In this document: piece after piece, positions 13,701 through 26,448 of the stretch
Layout: each line of letters begins with the position of its first letter
Numbering within the stretch: position 1 is the stretch's first letter
NCBI GenBank assembly: GCA_030549495.1
Contig: JAUIRK010000292.1
Coordinates: forward strand, 741,001 to 805,000
Length of the DNA: 64,000 nucleotides
DNA from: Nectonema munidae
Lineage: Eukaryota > Nematomorpha > Nectonematoida > Nectonematidae
Direction of reading: 5' to 3'
Program-made: the position numbers and the translations under genes
The notes under the pieces: model-generated
The model's database searches: none
The model's input: only the letters and a program-made list of their open reading frames with translations
What the model was told of the DNA's origin: nothing

Positions 13701-16700
13701 TAAGAACCTCTATTACAAGAACCTCGCAATCAATTAAAACCTTTGCAATCAATTAAATAGTGGCATTCAATAAACAAAAACTTACAATTAAAAACTGACA
13801 ACTTTATTGTTAAAGATTAAAAATATAATATCAATGATTCTATTATTATTTCACATGCACTCGAATGAAATAGCTCAACATTTTTCTGTAATAACCTCCA
13901 CATTGACTATCTGTAATTTCATCAAATATTTCCGAAATCAATCTTTTTAGATCATTTTCATTCGTTGCACCACCGAGGAATACAAAATTTTTCAAAACAA
14001 GAAACATGTTTTCAATTGGATTTAGAAATGGAGAATAAGGAATATTATCGCGGAAGGATCGAGGTATATACAGATCTTCCTATTTTACTTCGTCTTCTGA
14101 TTGCACGAGAAACCTTATTGATCAATGAATTGAGAAATCTTATTTTATCAATGAAGATGACGTTTTTATCGTTATTACTTGCTTCTAAATATCTGTATAC
14201 ATTGGCATACTGTCGTCTTAATTCAATTTTTCGGTAACTATTTCTTAGTTGAGGAACAAGTGTAAAACGTTTGAGTGTATAAAGGAATTCAAGGAGACAC
14301 CTGTTTACAGTGCTTGTAGACACTGAAACGCCAAACTTTGAAGAAATAAAACAGCACATTTCTTGCAATTTACAGTCGTCATTAACATGAGCGAGTAGTT
14401 CATGTTTCATAATAGGAGTAATCTTGAAGCATCTATCCCGATTGCAATTTTAGGACAAGTTTTTAAAGCATATTTCTCCCCATGTTGTGTTTATTTGATG
14501 ATATTTAACTTGTTTGTTGATTTTGTTTCTTCGTATGATTTTCTTCAGCGCTTTCACTTTCATATAAAGTATCATTTGTATTCTCACTCGAGATTATTTG
14601 AATGAAATTAGAGGGCGAAAAAAGAGAAAATACAAAATTACAGAATTTGAAAACGTGAAAAAAACAAGAACAATGATGTAATTAAAAATGTTGAAATAAA
14701 CGAAGTCAAACGTCAGAAAAAGGGGGAGAGAAAAGCAAGTAAGAAGAGAAAAAAGGCAGAAGAAACAGAATATTTAAATAGAAAAATGAATTAAAATAAA
14801 TTCCAGGGTAAACTTCAAAAGCATTTTACTTTTTATAAGTTATTTATCTCTCATAACGCCATTATTTAACTGATTGCAAAATTTTTGTTAATGATCCCAA
14901 TGATTTAAGATTTTTGTATTTGATTGCAAGCATTTTTTATTGATTGCAGGGATTTTGTAATAGATCGTCAAAACCTATATATTATAAGCCATTGCCGAAT
15001 CATTGCAGGTGCAGTCCATTTCGACAAAATAAAGTTCTCGTAAGCATAAAAATAATTACCGTCCATTCGTTCACCACGCAGGCTTCATACACTAAATCTT
15101 GCATCACATCAGCCAATTTTTTCCAAATTTTGACAGAAAGGCTAACATTGAGACAAGCTTTGATGAAGGTTACGAGTAAAGTCTAAGAAAATTAAAAGAA
15201 ATATGCCTTATGCAACAAAAAGTGGAAAAAAATTGATAAAAATTTCAATCATTTAAAGATGGAAAGTTAGATTAAGAAGGCATTGGACTAATGTGTGATT
15301 TATACAGTCTTTCTACTAGGGTATCCTTGCGGACTGCGAGTTTTTCAGTTTAACGAGTTAATATATAATTCAATACAATACTACAATATAAATTATATTC
15401 GTTACCTTACTAGTTTAATTTAAAATTATTCCAAGTATTTTAAGCATATTTTATTAAAATTAGTTTCTGATGATTTACATATCGTTTCCAGACACTGAAT
15501 TTCCAAATGTATACGAATTCAATATACGAATGAATTAACAAAGTTTGCTTAGGAGGGTGAGAGACGAAGTTGTGATTGGAAAAGCGAAGAAAGGGCACCC
15601 GAAGAAATCATGGGAAGAGGTGATGACAGATATAGAGAAAGAGGGAGAAAGCAATGGAGACGACGCTGCAAAAAATGAAAAAGGTCGACTCTGGCTATAA
15701 GACTTTGTCCTCCTCCTGGAGACAAATGGATGATGATGATGATGATGATGATGATAGAAATTCAGAATGCAAAATGTTTGCATGATTTTGACTGTTAAAA
15801 ATTTTCAAACAATATCACTGATCAATACTAATGATGGTGTTCTGTGAAAATAACCGATTTATTAGCAGGTGAACAAGGCTACTTATTCCCCGTAACAGAA
15901 TCGTAATTCACCAGTTGATTCAACTCGCAAAATCTTTAGCAAATCATATCAAATGAACATATAAAAATACTTTTGAAATATTGTAATAAAATGTCTTGTG
16001 TAATTATATCATGTTTTTAAAAAGCATTGCATAACCATATTTTCTTGTTCTGACACTTCTATGTTCTAATAAATTTGCGTTTGATTTTTTCAGTTTTCTT
16101 GATTTTTGTATCTTAAAAGGTGACCATACCAACCATCCTCCTTTAGGGAGGACAATCCTCCTTTTTGAAGCCTTGTCCTCCTCTAAAACCTGTCCTCCTT
16201 TTTGATAAAATCATATTTTTTTCTCATAATTATCAAATTTTCAATACATAATAATCCATTCACGTTTATACTTTATATATATTTATCACTATCGAAATGA
16301 AATGCATAATATAACTATATATTCACTTGTTGAAATTTTTAGTATATTTCATCACACATGCACATTTCACATAATCACATATTGACATGTCACGAAATTT
16401 CATCACAATTAGAAACGATGTGGTTCATAAACAATATTTACTCATCGTTTCCACGAACACATCCGAGCATATGTACATAAATCTTTAAAATATAATATAT
16501 TAATCAATGGACGAATGATGGGTGAACGATTATGAAAAATAAGAATAAACGCTTCTGTTTTCTGTAATCTTTGCAGAGGAGAATTTTGTATCGATGTTGG
16601 TGGCAAAGCAGCGATAACAAAACACCTACACACGAATAAGCATAAACAATCTTTAGATTCTTTTGCTTCGAGTAGTAAAGTAACAAACTTTTTCAAAACT

Positions 16701-19700
16701 TCAAATTTTTCTAAAGATGATAAACAGTTAGCCATAATTGAGGGAACTTTTGCATTTCATACTATAATTCACAATCAAAGTTTTCGCAGTATGGATTGCA
16801 CAAATAAAGTATTGAAAAAATTTCTCAATAATAAGTTTTCATGTGCCAGAACAAAATGTGAGGCTATAATAAAATCCGTTTTTAAAAGTTACTACGAAGC
16901 ATTGCTTGAAAAAGACTTAAATAATGCAAAGTTTGTAACAATTTTATCTGATGCATCAAATCACAATGAAATCAAATTATATCCAATCTTGGTGAGATAC
17001 TTCAATGAAAATAGAAGGATTCAAGTAAAATTATTAAGTTTGCAATCCATTGAAGGTGAAACCGCTGAAATTTTGTCCAAACATTTGTATGAAAAAATAA
17101 TTAAAAATAATTTGAACTCCAAAGTTATCGCATTAACAGCTGATAACACAAACACAAAAAGGACTCAACAACGTTTTTGTCAAAATACAAGCATTACTCA
17201 AAAGGAAAATTCTTGGAATAGGCTGTAATGCATACATATTATCTAATGCCATAAATACAGCATCTTTCACTATGCCGTTTGATGTTGAAATGATAATAAC
17301 GACGATTTATATGTATTTCAGTCGTTTTCCAGTTCGTGTGGAGGCTTTGAAAGTGTTTTGTGAAGAAGCGAACGTGGAATATAAAAAACTCTTGTGGTAC
17401 TCTCTATTGCTTTTAGTGTGTCGTCTCTTTGGAAAGAAACAGATTTCTTTTAAAGTTTAACAGTTTGAATTAATCAGAAATTATTTTTTGATTTTATTTA
17501 AACCTTTTCTAATTTGGTTTTTATAGATGAAAGTTTTTTATTAATATTTAATTTCTAAATATTAAAAAAGGTCATTTATAAAGGTTAGCATTTTCATATA
17601 ATATAAGGTAAAATAAAAAGATCTTTAACATATATAGGTGTCGTCGTATTTTCTTTAATATGGTAGATCGAAGAAGTCAGAGTCGGTAAAACTATCCCGA
17701 AATCGACTCCCGTTAAATTTACACTTAGTAGTATATTTATATTTTATTGTTATTTCTTCTATACCATTGGTTCCCAAACTATGGGTATTGGCGCACTGGG
17801 GGCCATAAAGCAAAATTTAAGGCGCCATAATCTGAGGCTATGCATAAATAAAACCAGAGGAGTTTAGCGGGTAGATAGCCGGTGGAGGGCAGGCTTCTTA
17901 TCCCACCTGTGAATACTTGTGAATTGTTTCAATGTTATCAAATTTGTAAGATTCAAAGATTAAATCACATAGCGTAAAATTAATAAACTTTTTCCATCCA
18001 GTGAATTTTCTGTTTCCTTCTTTTTTTGCTAATTCTTGAAACAAATTTTATCAAAATGCCCTTTTTAATTAATCCTATGATTATAATTGTTAGATACTAG
18101 TAGACAATCATGGTATTCACCGGCTATGATTGTTGTGGTGGCCATAGACAAGGATCATGTATGAAAAGTGGGTAACGATCAGAAAAAGCTATATCTTTTT
18201 AAAAAGTGGGTCTTTAATTCTGTTAGAAAATATAGAAGAATGAATAGGCATAATTTTAAAGTTACAATCTACTATACAATATTTAAAAAAGAAGCTATTA
18301 TCTCCTTCCTAATAATAATTAACATTAATTTATTAATTAAAAATTATAAGTTGAGCATGGAACAGAGTTTAGGCTTTTTATTGTTCATTTTCATTTTTTC
18401 CTTCACCTTCATAACATTGACGCCTTTATCATAATAATATCACCCTTGAAGACATTTTAGGCATTTTTTATATACCCCCTCCAAAATTAAAGATCTCAAA
18501 TATAAGAAAACTGAAGCACAAATTAAAATACTACAAAGATTGATAAGTACATGTGGGGGATAGGGGCTTTTTATATGGAAAAGTTTGCGATAAAGACAAA
18601 AATTTGGGAATCAGTGCCCTAAATGAACACTATCTGTTCTTCATCATTAGTAAGTATGAAAGTGAAAAGGTAGTAAACATATCTAAAACACAGAAGACTT
18701 ACTTGAACAAAGGGACCCATAAGTTTTTTGAAAATATTAAGATCATCAGAAAGAGAAAGAGATAAATCTTTGTCATGTAAAAATTGCAAGATACCAAAAA
18801 GTGTTTGAATCAACTCTGTCCTAATTTGAAAATAAAGAAGGATAGAAAGAAAGTAAAAAAACATGTAAATACCAAGATTGATAAGAGAGGGACATTGTAG
18901 TGACTAATTCGCGATAAAAGCTGATTACTCTTTTACTCACTTCAATCTAAAATGAAAATGAGTTTAAGGATTTCGAGCAGATTGCTATTAAAAATTCTTA
19001 CTTGTTTAGAAAATATTGAACTGTTTTTATTATCCGTTTTATTTATATCTATTTCAAATATTGGAATTGAAACATTCCTTACAAAGATCTGAAGAATATT
19101 CTGGAAATCCGCTTTTATTTCGCATGGATTTGAGAATTGATAAACAGCTTAAATATTTTAAATGTCATTTTAGTCAAATAAAAATGTACAAATAGGAGAT
19201 TAAGATAAAAATTGTTTGAAACTTTTCAGCTCCCCTTCTTTATACGATCATTTTTAGTAACATTTTCTTTCTTTCTCAAAAAATAGGCTCTTAATAATAA
19301 ATAGGATTACACAATGCAAATTTAACATATTTCTTTTCTAATCAAAAATGAGCAACGCTAAAATTTGAATTTTTCTCAATACGAAGAAAAATAAAATGAT
19401 CAGTTTTATAATTTTTTTAAACCTTTTTTCAAATCTCTGTTTATCGAATTGTTCTTTGTTAGAAGAAAATTTTAATATGAATTTACTTTTGTTGAATGTA
19501 CTTTTAACTTATAAGTTCAAATAATAATTAAAAAAGTTTCTCCAGTGCTTTACCAACGCAACAGAATTTCTTATCAGAAAAACTAAAATTAGTGAGCAAA
19601 GGTGAGTGGGATCTGTTAAGAAAAATATATGTTTTGCCATATTTTTAAAGTCTTCTAGTTTTCTAGGAACAGGCAGGGCGGATTACGGGAACGCAGGGCC

Positions 19701-22700
19701 TAGGGCTTAATTCAGCTTATTGTGGGACAATGTGATTTAAAGAAACTGTTATTCCCCTTCCACCTATGTATAGATCCTCGTCTAAGAAAAGGTTATTTTA
19801 TAAAACACTGTACAATATACAAGTATATATTAATTATTATTAAGTATGTTGTTTAAAGAAAAAAACACATCGTAAAACGTTTACTCATTTATTTAATGTA
19901 GAAATACTTTAATACAAAAAAGTTACAAATCCAGATGAATTTCCACTGAAGTAATTATTTGCGAGTTACAAATGAACTTTTCTAGCTCTACTTTTTGCAT
20001 ATAATATGCATTTTTTCAATAACTGGAGCCTATTTTTTCAGTGGGGGCCGTGGACCTGAGGCTTCAGCCCCAATAGCCCCTATGTTAATCTGACCCTGGG
20101 AACAGGTGATGGAAATTCGGGGCTCAAACCCAATCAACTATGTTTGCAATACTTAGACTTTGTAGAGTATTGGATGAATTAGGCCTGCAGAGACGAAGCT
20201 AAATAAAATTTAAGCACCTAAAAAGAACTTGGCAGCTGAAGCCGCATATTTGGGCTGGAGCCACACAAGTAAAAAAGGAATTGGCTCCGACTCCTCATAT
20301 GTATAAACATTGAGGACTTTTTTTAATTTAATAAGTAGCTAAAGGTCTAAAAGCCATGAAATTGTTTTTCTGTTATTTTGTAACTTATAAATGATTTTTT
20401 AGATTTAAATTCAAATTTTTTTGAAACATAAACTTTTTTTACTTCTTTAAAAAAAGTTGACTTTTATGATAAAAAAGTTTTAATTACTAATTTAAAGAAA
20501 ATAATGATTTCTTTGAATTGACAATAAAAGTTGAAATGAAAACGGTTAAGATGTGAATTCTAACACGCAATAAGTATTTTCAGCTTTCTAACGCAATGAC
20601 ATACTCGTAAAGATTTAGACATAAGGGTAAGGCCGGAAATAGATCTGGAGCCCAATTTGGAGATTTTCAATTTATCGAAGTTACATAGCCAGCAACTTAA
20701 AAAATTAAAATTTACAAATTTAAAAATAAGATATGGAAACTATCTTGTGTCAATATTATAAATGAAAAAACGGAATAAAATTAAAATATAAAAAATGATG
20801 GATATCGTTTAAGGCAGGGATCGGCAAACTTTTTTACTCACCGACCCCTTCATAGATCATTTGTCTTCACATCGACCCGTACCCCACATAGAAAAGTTTC
20901 ATAAAAATATTAATCAATGTCCGACAATTAAGAGAGAAAATACAAAGCAAAAAGTTATCCTATACTATACAATGTCCTAAGCTATGTTTAAAAAGAAAAA
21001 GTAGATTTATTACTACTATAAAGTGAAAAAAGCATAGCACAATTTGGTAAGTTTGTCTATCTTATCGACCCATAAAGATCTGTTATCGACTTTGCCAAAC
21101 CCTGGTTTTAGGTGACTGTAAAATTGTTTTATTTTATCAAGATGGACATTCTATTCCCTGTAATAAAAAATAAATTTATAATAAAATTTCTTTCTTTAAA
21201 TAAATTATAATATTATTTTTTTAAATAAAATTTCTTGTTTAGACCATGATAAAATCAGAAATGTTAACAAAGAAATACACACAGACATAGAGCTCACAAT
21301 CACTTAGAGTTATGGCATCATTTGTTGCGTTAATTTGAGAAGAGGGATATTGTAGGTAACCAAGTACAGTAGCGCCTGATTGGGCCCCTCCAAATAAAAT
21401 TTGCGCTTACTCTACTGAATATAAATCAATAAAATTACTTTCCATTTTTGGCATAAAGCACGTTTCATCGATTTTGGAAGTGGGCTCTTCAGAATCAGTC
21501 ATAAATTTGGGGCGCAGAACAGGATTCTATAAGGAACCCATGAAAAAAATTGGCAAAATATAAGAATAAGGTACTTACTAATATCCAGTTTCTATATATT
21601 TGAATTATACTTTCAATAGTCGGTAAATGTGATAAAGGCATATAAAGCGCCTAAATAATGAAAGAGTAGAATAAAGTTGCTTTAAGATACCAAAATAGTA
21701 CTTGTCGAAAAATTTCATTGAAAAAGTTTATATTTTCTTTGGAAGAATAAAAATACAAGGAAATTATTTCTTCAGACGTGAACTGATTGTAAAATGTATT
21801 CGCGTTGAAGTTAGAGGTATTATCATTTACAGTATTGATATTTCTATGATTTGTTGCATTGTTAGAAGAATCAATATTGACTGAATCTGACATGAATTTC
21901 GAACTATCAATATTTTCATCCAAGTCATTACTTCTTTGAACAGTCAATTTAAAATATTTAAAATTTTCAAACAGAAATAAAAACCTACCTTAATTTTGTT
22001 TCATTCATTGAAATAGAACTTGGAATAAGAAGAGAACAAAAATTGATGAGCCAGTCAATAAAAGATTTTTTAATATTTAAATTATGATTTGTTGTGGTGA
22101 ATGAGTCTTCTTTTTTGAGATTCAAAATAGAGGGGGAATTGTTGAAGATATCAACACCATATTTAGAAAAAGGAAACAAATGAGTGATATAAATTCTTTT
22201 AAAATTCTCAAAGATAAAGGAAAAGGAATTGAGTCTACGAATAAAAATGGTTTCTTCGTTCCAGCAAATCTTGTAAAAATCGCGAGACAATTTATCGAGT
22301 AATAAGTTGAAGTAGGGGAGTTCTAAAAAGGAGTTGAAGTGATGCCTTGTTGCTTTCAATTCCGTATCGAAGAAAAAATATTTGAAGGAGGAAGAAAAGG
22401 ATGGAATAGGAAGCGATGTGAAAGTGTATTCAGGAATGGAAGACAAAGTTAAATACGAAAAAATTAAATGAGATTCCTCGCCTGCATTGACACCCAGGAT
22501 TTGGTACCATAACAAAAATAGAGATATTACACAACTCCTGGTCTAGATTGATGATGAGGAAAAAATTTTGAAAATATTTAGAGATCAAAAACTTACCCTT
22601 AAAGAGTTAGAAGATTTAAGCAATTTTGTCATGATCTGAACTGAAAGAAGTAGAAAATAAAAATACCTTAAAGAACAAAAATACAAAAGGCTTACCCAAA

Positions 22701-25700
22701 CTAAAGTATTGCCACCTTGCCGAAATTAGTTCTGGAAGTGAAGTCAAAATTTTCTAAATTGAAAAATTAAATCAGAAAGCTAATAAAATGATTTGAATAT
22801 TGATGGAAAATTAAGAAGACAAGGTATTAAAAATTTTAAAGCATGTTTAGTTCACAGTCCTTCAATGAAAATTTATTAGAAGTATAACAATACAGCAGAG
22901 TTAACCCTTTGAGGACCAGAATTTTGAAGAATAATCGTCTGCTTTTTTTCAATGGAATTTTGTATGTTGTAAGCAGACGATTATTATTTCTTGGTACACC
23001 GGTGTCACACTAAGCCTCAAAGGGTTAAGAGCAAAAATGTTAGAAATATTTTACCCAGTGACTTCAAACACATTAGCACTAGTTAAAACGTTAAGATGAC
23101 TGAAGAAATACTATTCGAGTAATAATTTTTTTAACTCAAATTTATATGTTTTCCTTATAAAAGCATGTATCCATCATTTCTTTCAAATATATTTATTCTG
23201 CTGTCATGTGAGTACAGCAGAAGTGGAGTTTAATTGATATAGATACGCGAGAGTGTTTTTCGCAATTCCCAATTCTTTATCATTTTCTGGTGTGTATCAG
23301 GAGATCTGGATCAAATACATCTGAATTTGCATTGTATGATACAAAATTTGTGCAATTGTATTTGTAGGTTTAAATCCTAAGTTTGGTGAAATTGTATAGT
23401 GTAAAATGTAATGATAAATATAAGACTATGACGTATCATATCATACTTGACAGGATATTAATAAAAGCAACTAAGAATTCATTCCGGTGAATTTCCGTTT
23501 ATCAGTGAAGCCGAGTTATAACTATTGTGTATATCGAGTTGATTGAAAATTTGTCAATTTGATACGCTGATTTTGAAATTAATGAATGTATTTGTTTTTT
23601 TGTTCTGATGATAAAAGTATTTGAATTTTTTATTCAATAATTTGGTAGCAAGAGCATTGGTATTTGTGACTCAAATATAAGTATGTGAGCCAAGCCTAGA
23701 GTGTATAGATTGCTACGTGATGACAGTGTAACACCCATCTTGTTTTGAATTCGCTTTTGACTTGCCGAAATCGATTCATGAATAATGAATTCTTGCTCTA
23801 TTCTTTTTAAGGATAATGAAGTCTTGCTATTACAAGAGTAATATTACGATATTTTGTAGTGAGAAGAAATATGCATCAGTTTACACAAACATAATGAATA
23901 ATAAATTCTATTAAAACCTCGAAAAACTATAAACCGTTTCTTCATTCAACATAAAAATAATATAAAATCTTTATTCTCCCCCCCCCCCCTATCTTTCAAT
24001 AAATTACGACCTTCGTAAGAAAAATTTCGAACTTTTATATGAAATAAGGTGTGAACCTATTATATTTTAGTTTGACAAAAATTTTAATACAAGTGATTTA
24101 GTTTATATACTTTCTCTCTTCAATTTGTTTAAAGATCTCAAATAAGGTATAGAGGAGAAATATTTTAATAAGTTAAAATATTTAGCTTCTTACATTCGCT
24201 TCGAAAAAAACTAAGTTATATTATATATACAAACGAATATAGGGTTATCATTTAAATTCAATTTTGTAGGATAATTTCAAGCCTTAAGCTTCTTTAATTT
24301 AGGTGTCACCCTCCTTTCTTTTACTACTCCATGTTAATTACAAAACGCTGCCATTAACTCATTAAGTACCATAGAAATCAGACGATATCTAAAAAAACGC
24401 AGACGATTTATATTCAAAGTCATTGAAAAAAGCAGACGAAGATGAAATGACTTATGTTCCCAAATGGGAGCATTGGGACTTAATCGGTTAACATCAATTA
24501 TACTAACCTTGTTCATATGTTATACACGTTTTTCATCAGGTTCATATAATCCTTGTTTGAAAGCACTTTAGCTATATTTTTTGTTACTCCTAATGTTAGT
24601 AAGTTATTTCATTACTTTCTTTTACACTTTTATAAGTGAGTTTCAGGATGTTAAAAAAGAGTTTACTTTATATTGCTTTTATAACAAGATTTCCTTCTAA
24701 TTTTTTGAACATTCAGGCGTCATAAATTTTTGTACCTTTTCTAAATAATTTTACATATAATTTTGACAGTTGTTCTCTAAATATTTAAAATATAATAAAA
24801 TTTCCAAATAGACGTCCAATAAAAATAATGCAAATAAGTTTTATAGATAATTTTAGTAATTATAATCGCTAAAACTTAATTCGAAAACAAGAAATCTTGT
24901 ATAATTTTTTTACAATGATTAAAAATACACATGTATGTTGAATTATAACATTAAATTGTTTCCGGGAGGTCCTTTAATTAAACGCGGCTCTATTTTTCAA
25001 ATGAGAGGGCGGCTTCAGGGAAGAAGCAAGAAAGGGAGTACAACTAATGGAAAATCATTTGGGATTCAAGATATGTAATAGATTAAATCATGCAATAAGG
25101 GTAGATGCGAAGCGGGTTACAGAAAAAAGAGAGCTGAAAGAATTAAATGAAAGAAAATTTTGTTAATGGACAAATGAAAAAAAATAATCAAAACAAAGTT
25201 CATAGCAGATTCTAAGATGGTATATGATTTGTGACGGCTTGGGAATACGCTCAATAGTGAAAAAGGGCGTGAGGTTGAAATAGCAATGCAATATAGGTCA
25301 GGAGGAAGAAATTTAATGAATTAGCATCAATGTTATGTAGTAAGAAATTCATATTCAGTTGAAAGGTTTCATTTATAAGAATAAGCATGGTTTATGGGTC
25401 ATAGGACTGAGATGCAAAACAGTAGAGCAAAGTATTCCAAGAAAAAGATGGATCCTTAGAAAGTGTGTTGAGCATGCTTGCCTGATTAGATAAATACAGT
25501 ATAGATCCTTTATAACGCGGTAAGTAGGGTCCAAGTTCCAAACCCACGTTATAAATTAGTTTTGCATATTTTACCTCGTTTATTTCCTTCTACGTATAAG
25601 TACACAAATTGATTAAAAATTTTAAATTTTTTAAAGATTATTCAATCTTTAGCGCATTTAAAGTTTAAGTTTTAGAATATATTAAAAATGGGAGCGAAGA

Positions 25701-26391
25701 TCTTCCAGCGTTATAATGGACCATGTAAAAAAGGATATTAGAAATAGTTGGATAAATTATAGATATTGTGAAAATAAAGGTGTCATGTGTTCAGGCGAGA
25801 GGAAATCGAGAAAAATCAAGATACTTGGATACAATACTCCCACGTTCATAAGACACATGTGCCTTTTGAAGCAAAATTCTATGGAAAAAAACTATATCCA
25901 TTTTTTGATACTCACAATGTATAGCGCAAATAAATGGGACACAGAAATATAAGAATTTGAGTTACAATGAGATGATATATGAAACAATAGATTGATTTGA
26001 AAAATTAAAAAAGTTGCGGTTTTTTATAAGGATACACAAACTCTTTGACTAATTGAATAATAGCCTTTGAATGATATTTATAGTTTTAAGCAATCAAATT
26101 AAGCTAAAAACAAACAAAATAGAACATTCTTGCATAAATTTTGACTATTTAAATAAACTATGCAATCTCGATTCGTGTATGGCTGGAAAAGATACACAAC
26201 ACATTTTTAGAAATTAAAACTTTTTATTTTAAACTTTTTTTATATTTTTTTTTTTTTTTTTGGGAAAAAAAATTTTTTGGAAAAAAAAATCATATTTTTA
26301 ATTTTTCCCCAAAACAAAAAAAAAATTAAAAAAAAAAAAATAAAAAAAATATAAAAAAAAAAAAGAGTATCGCCACACCCACAAAAATTTT

Positions 26392-26448
<57 letters not shown>

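Noticed and set aside
14944-15186. Plus-strand 80-residue frame
   Set aside because: It is the antisense of the strongly supported RalGAP exon 15060-15182.
15535-15783. His-rich minus-strand frame
   Set aside because: Produced by the GAT microsatellite at the end of a plus-strand LINE fragment.
16442-16735. Minus-strand frame of 97 residues
   Set aside because: Antisense of the hAT zinc-finger region, which reads convincingly on the plus strand.
21250-21385. Candidate for the missing RalGAP exon (minus; reads ..ATVLGYLQYPSSQ..)
   Set aside because: No GT donor at the needed place, and the phase does not join either neighbour.
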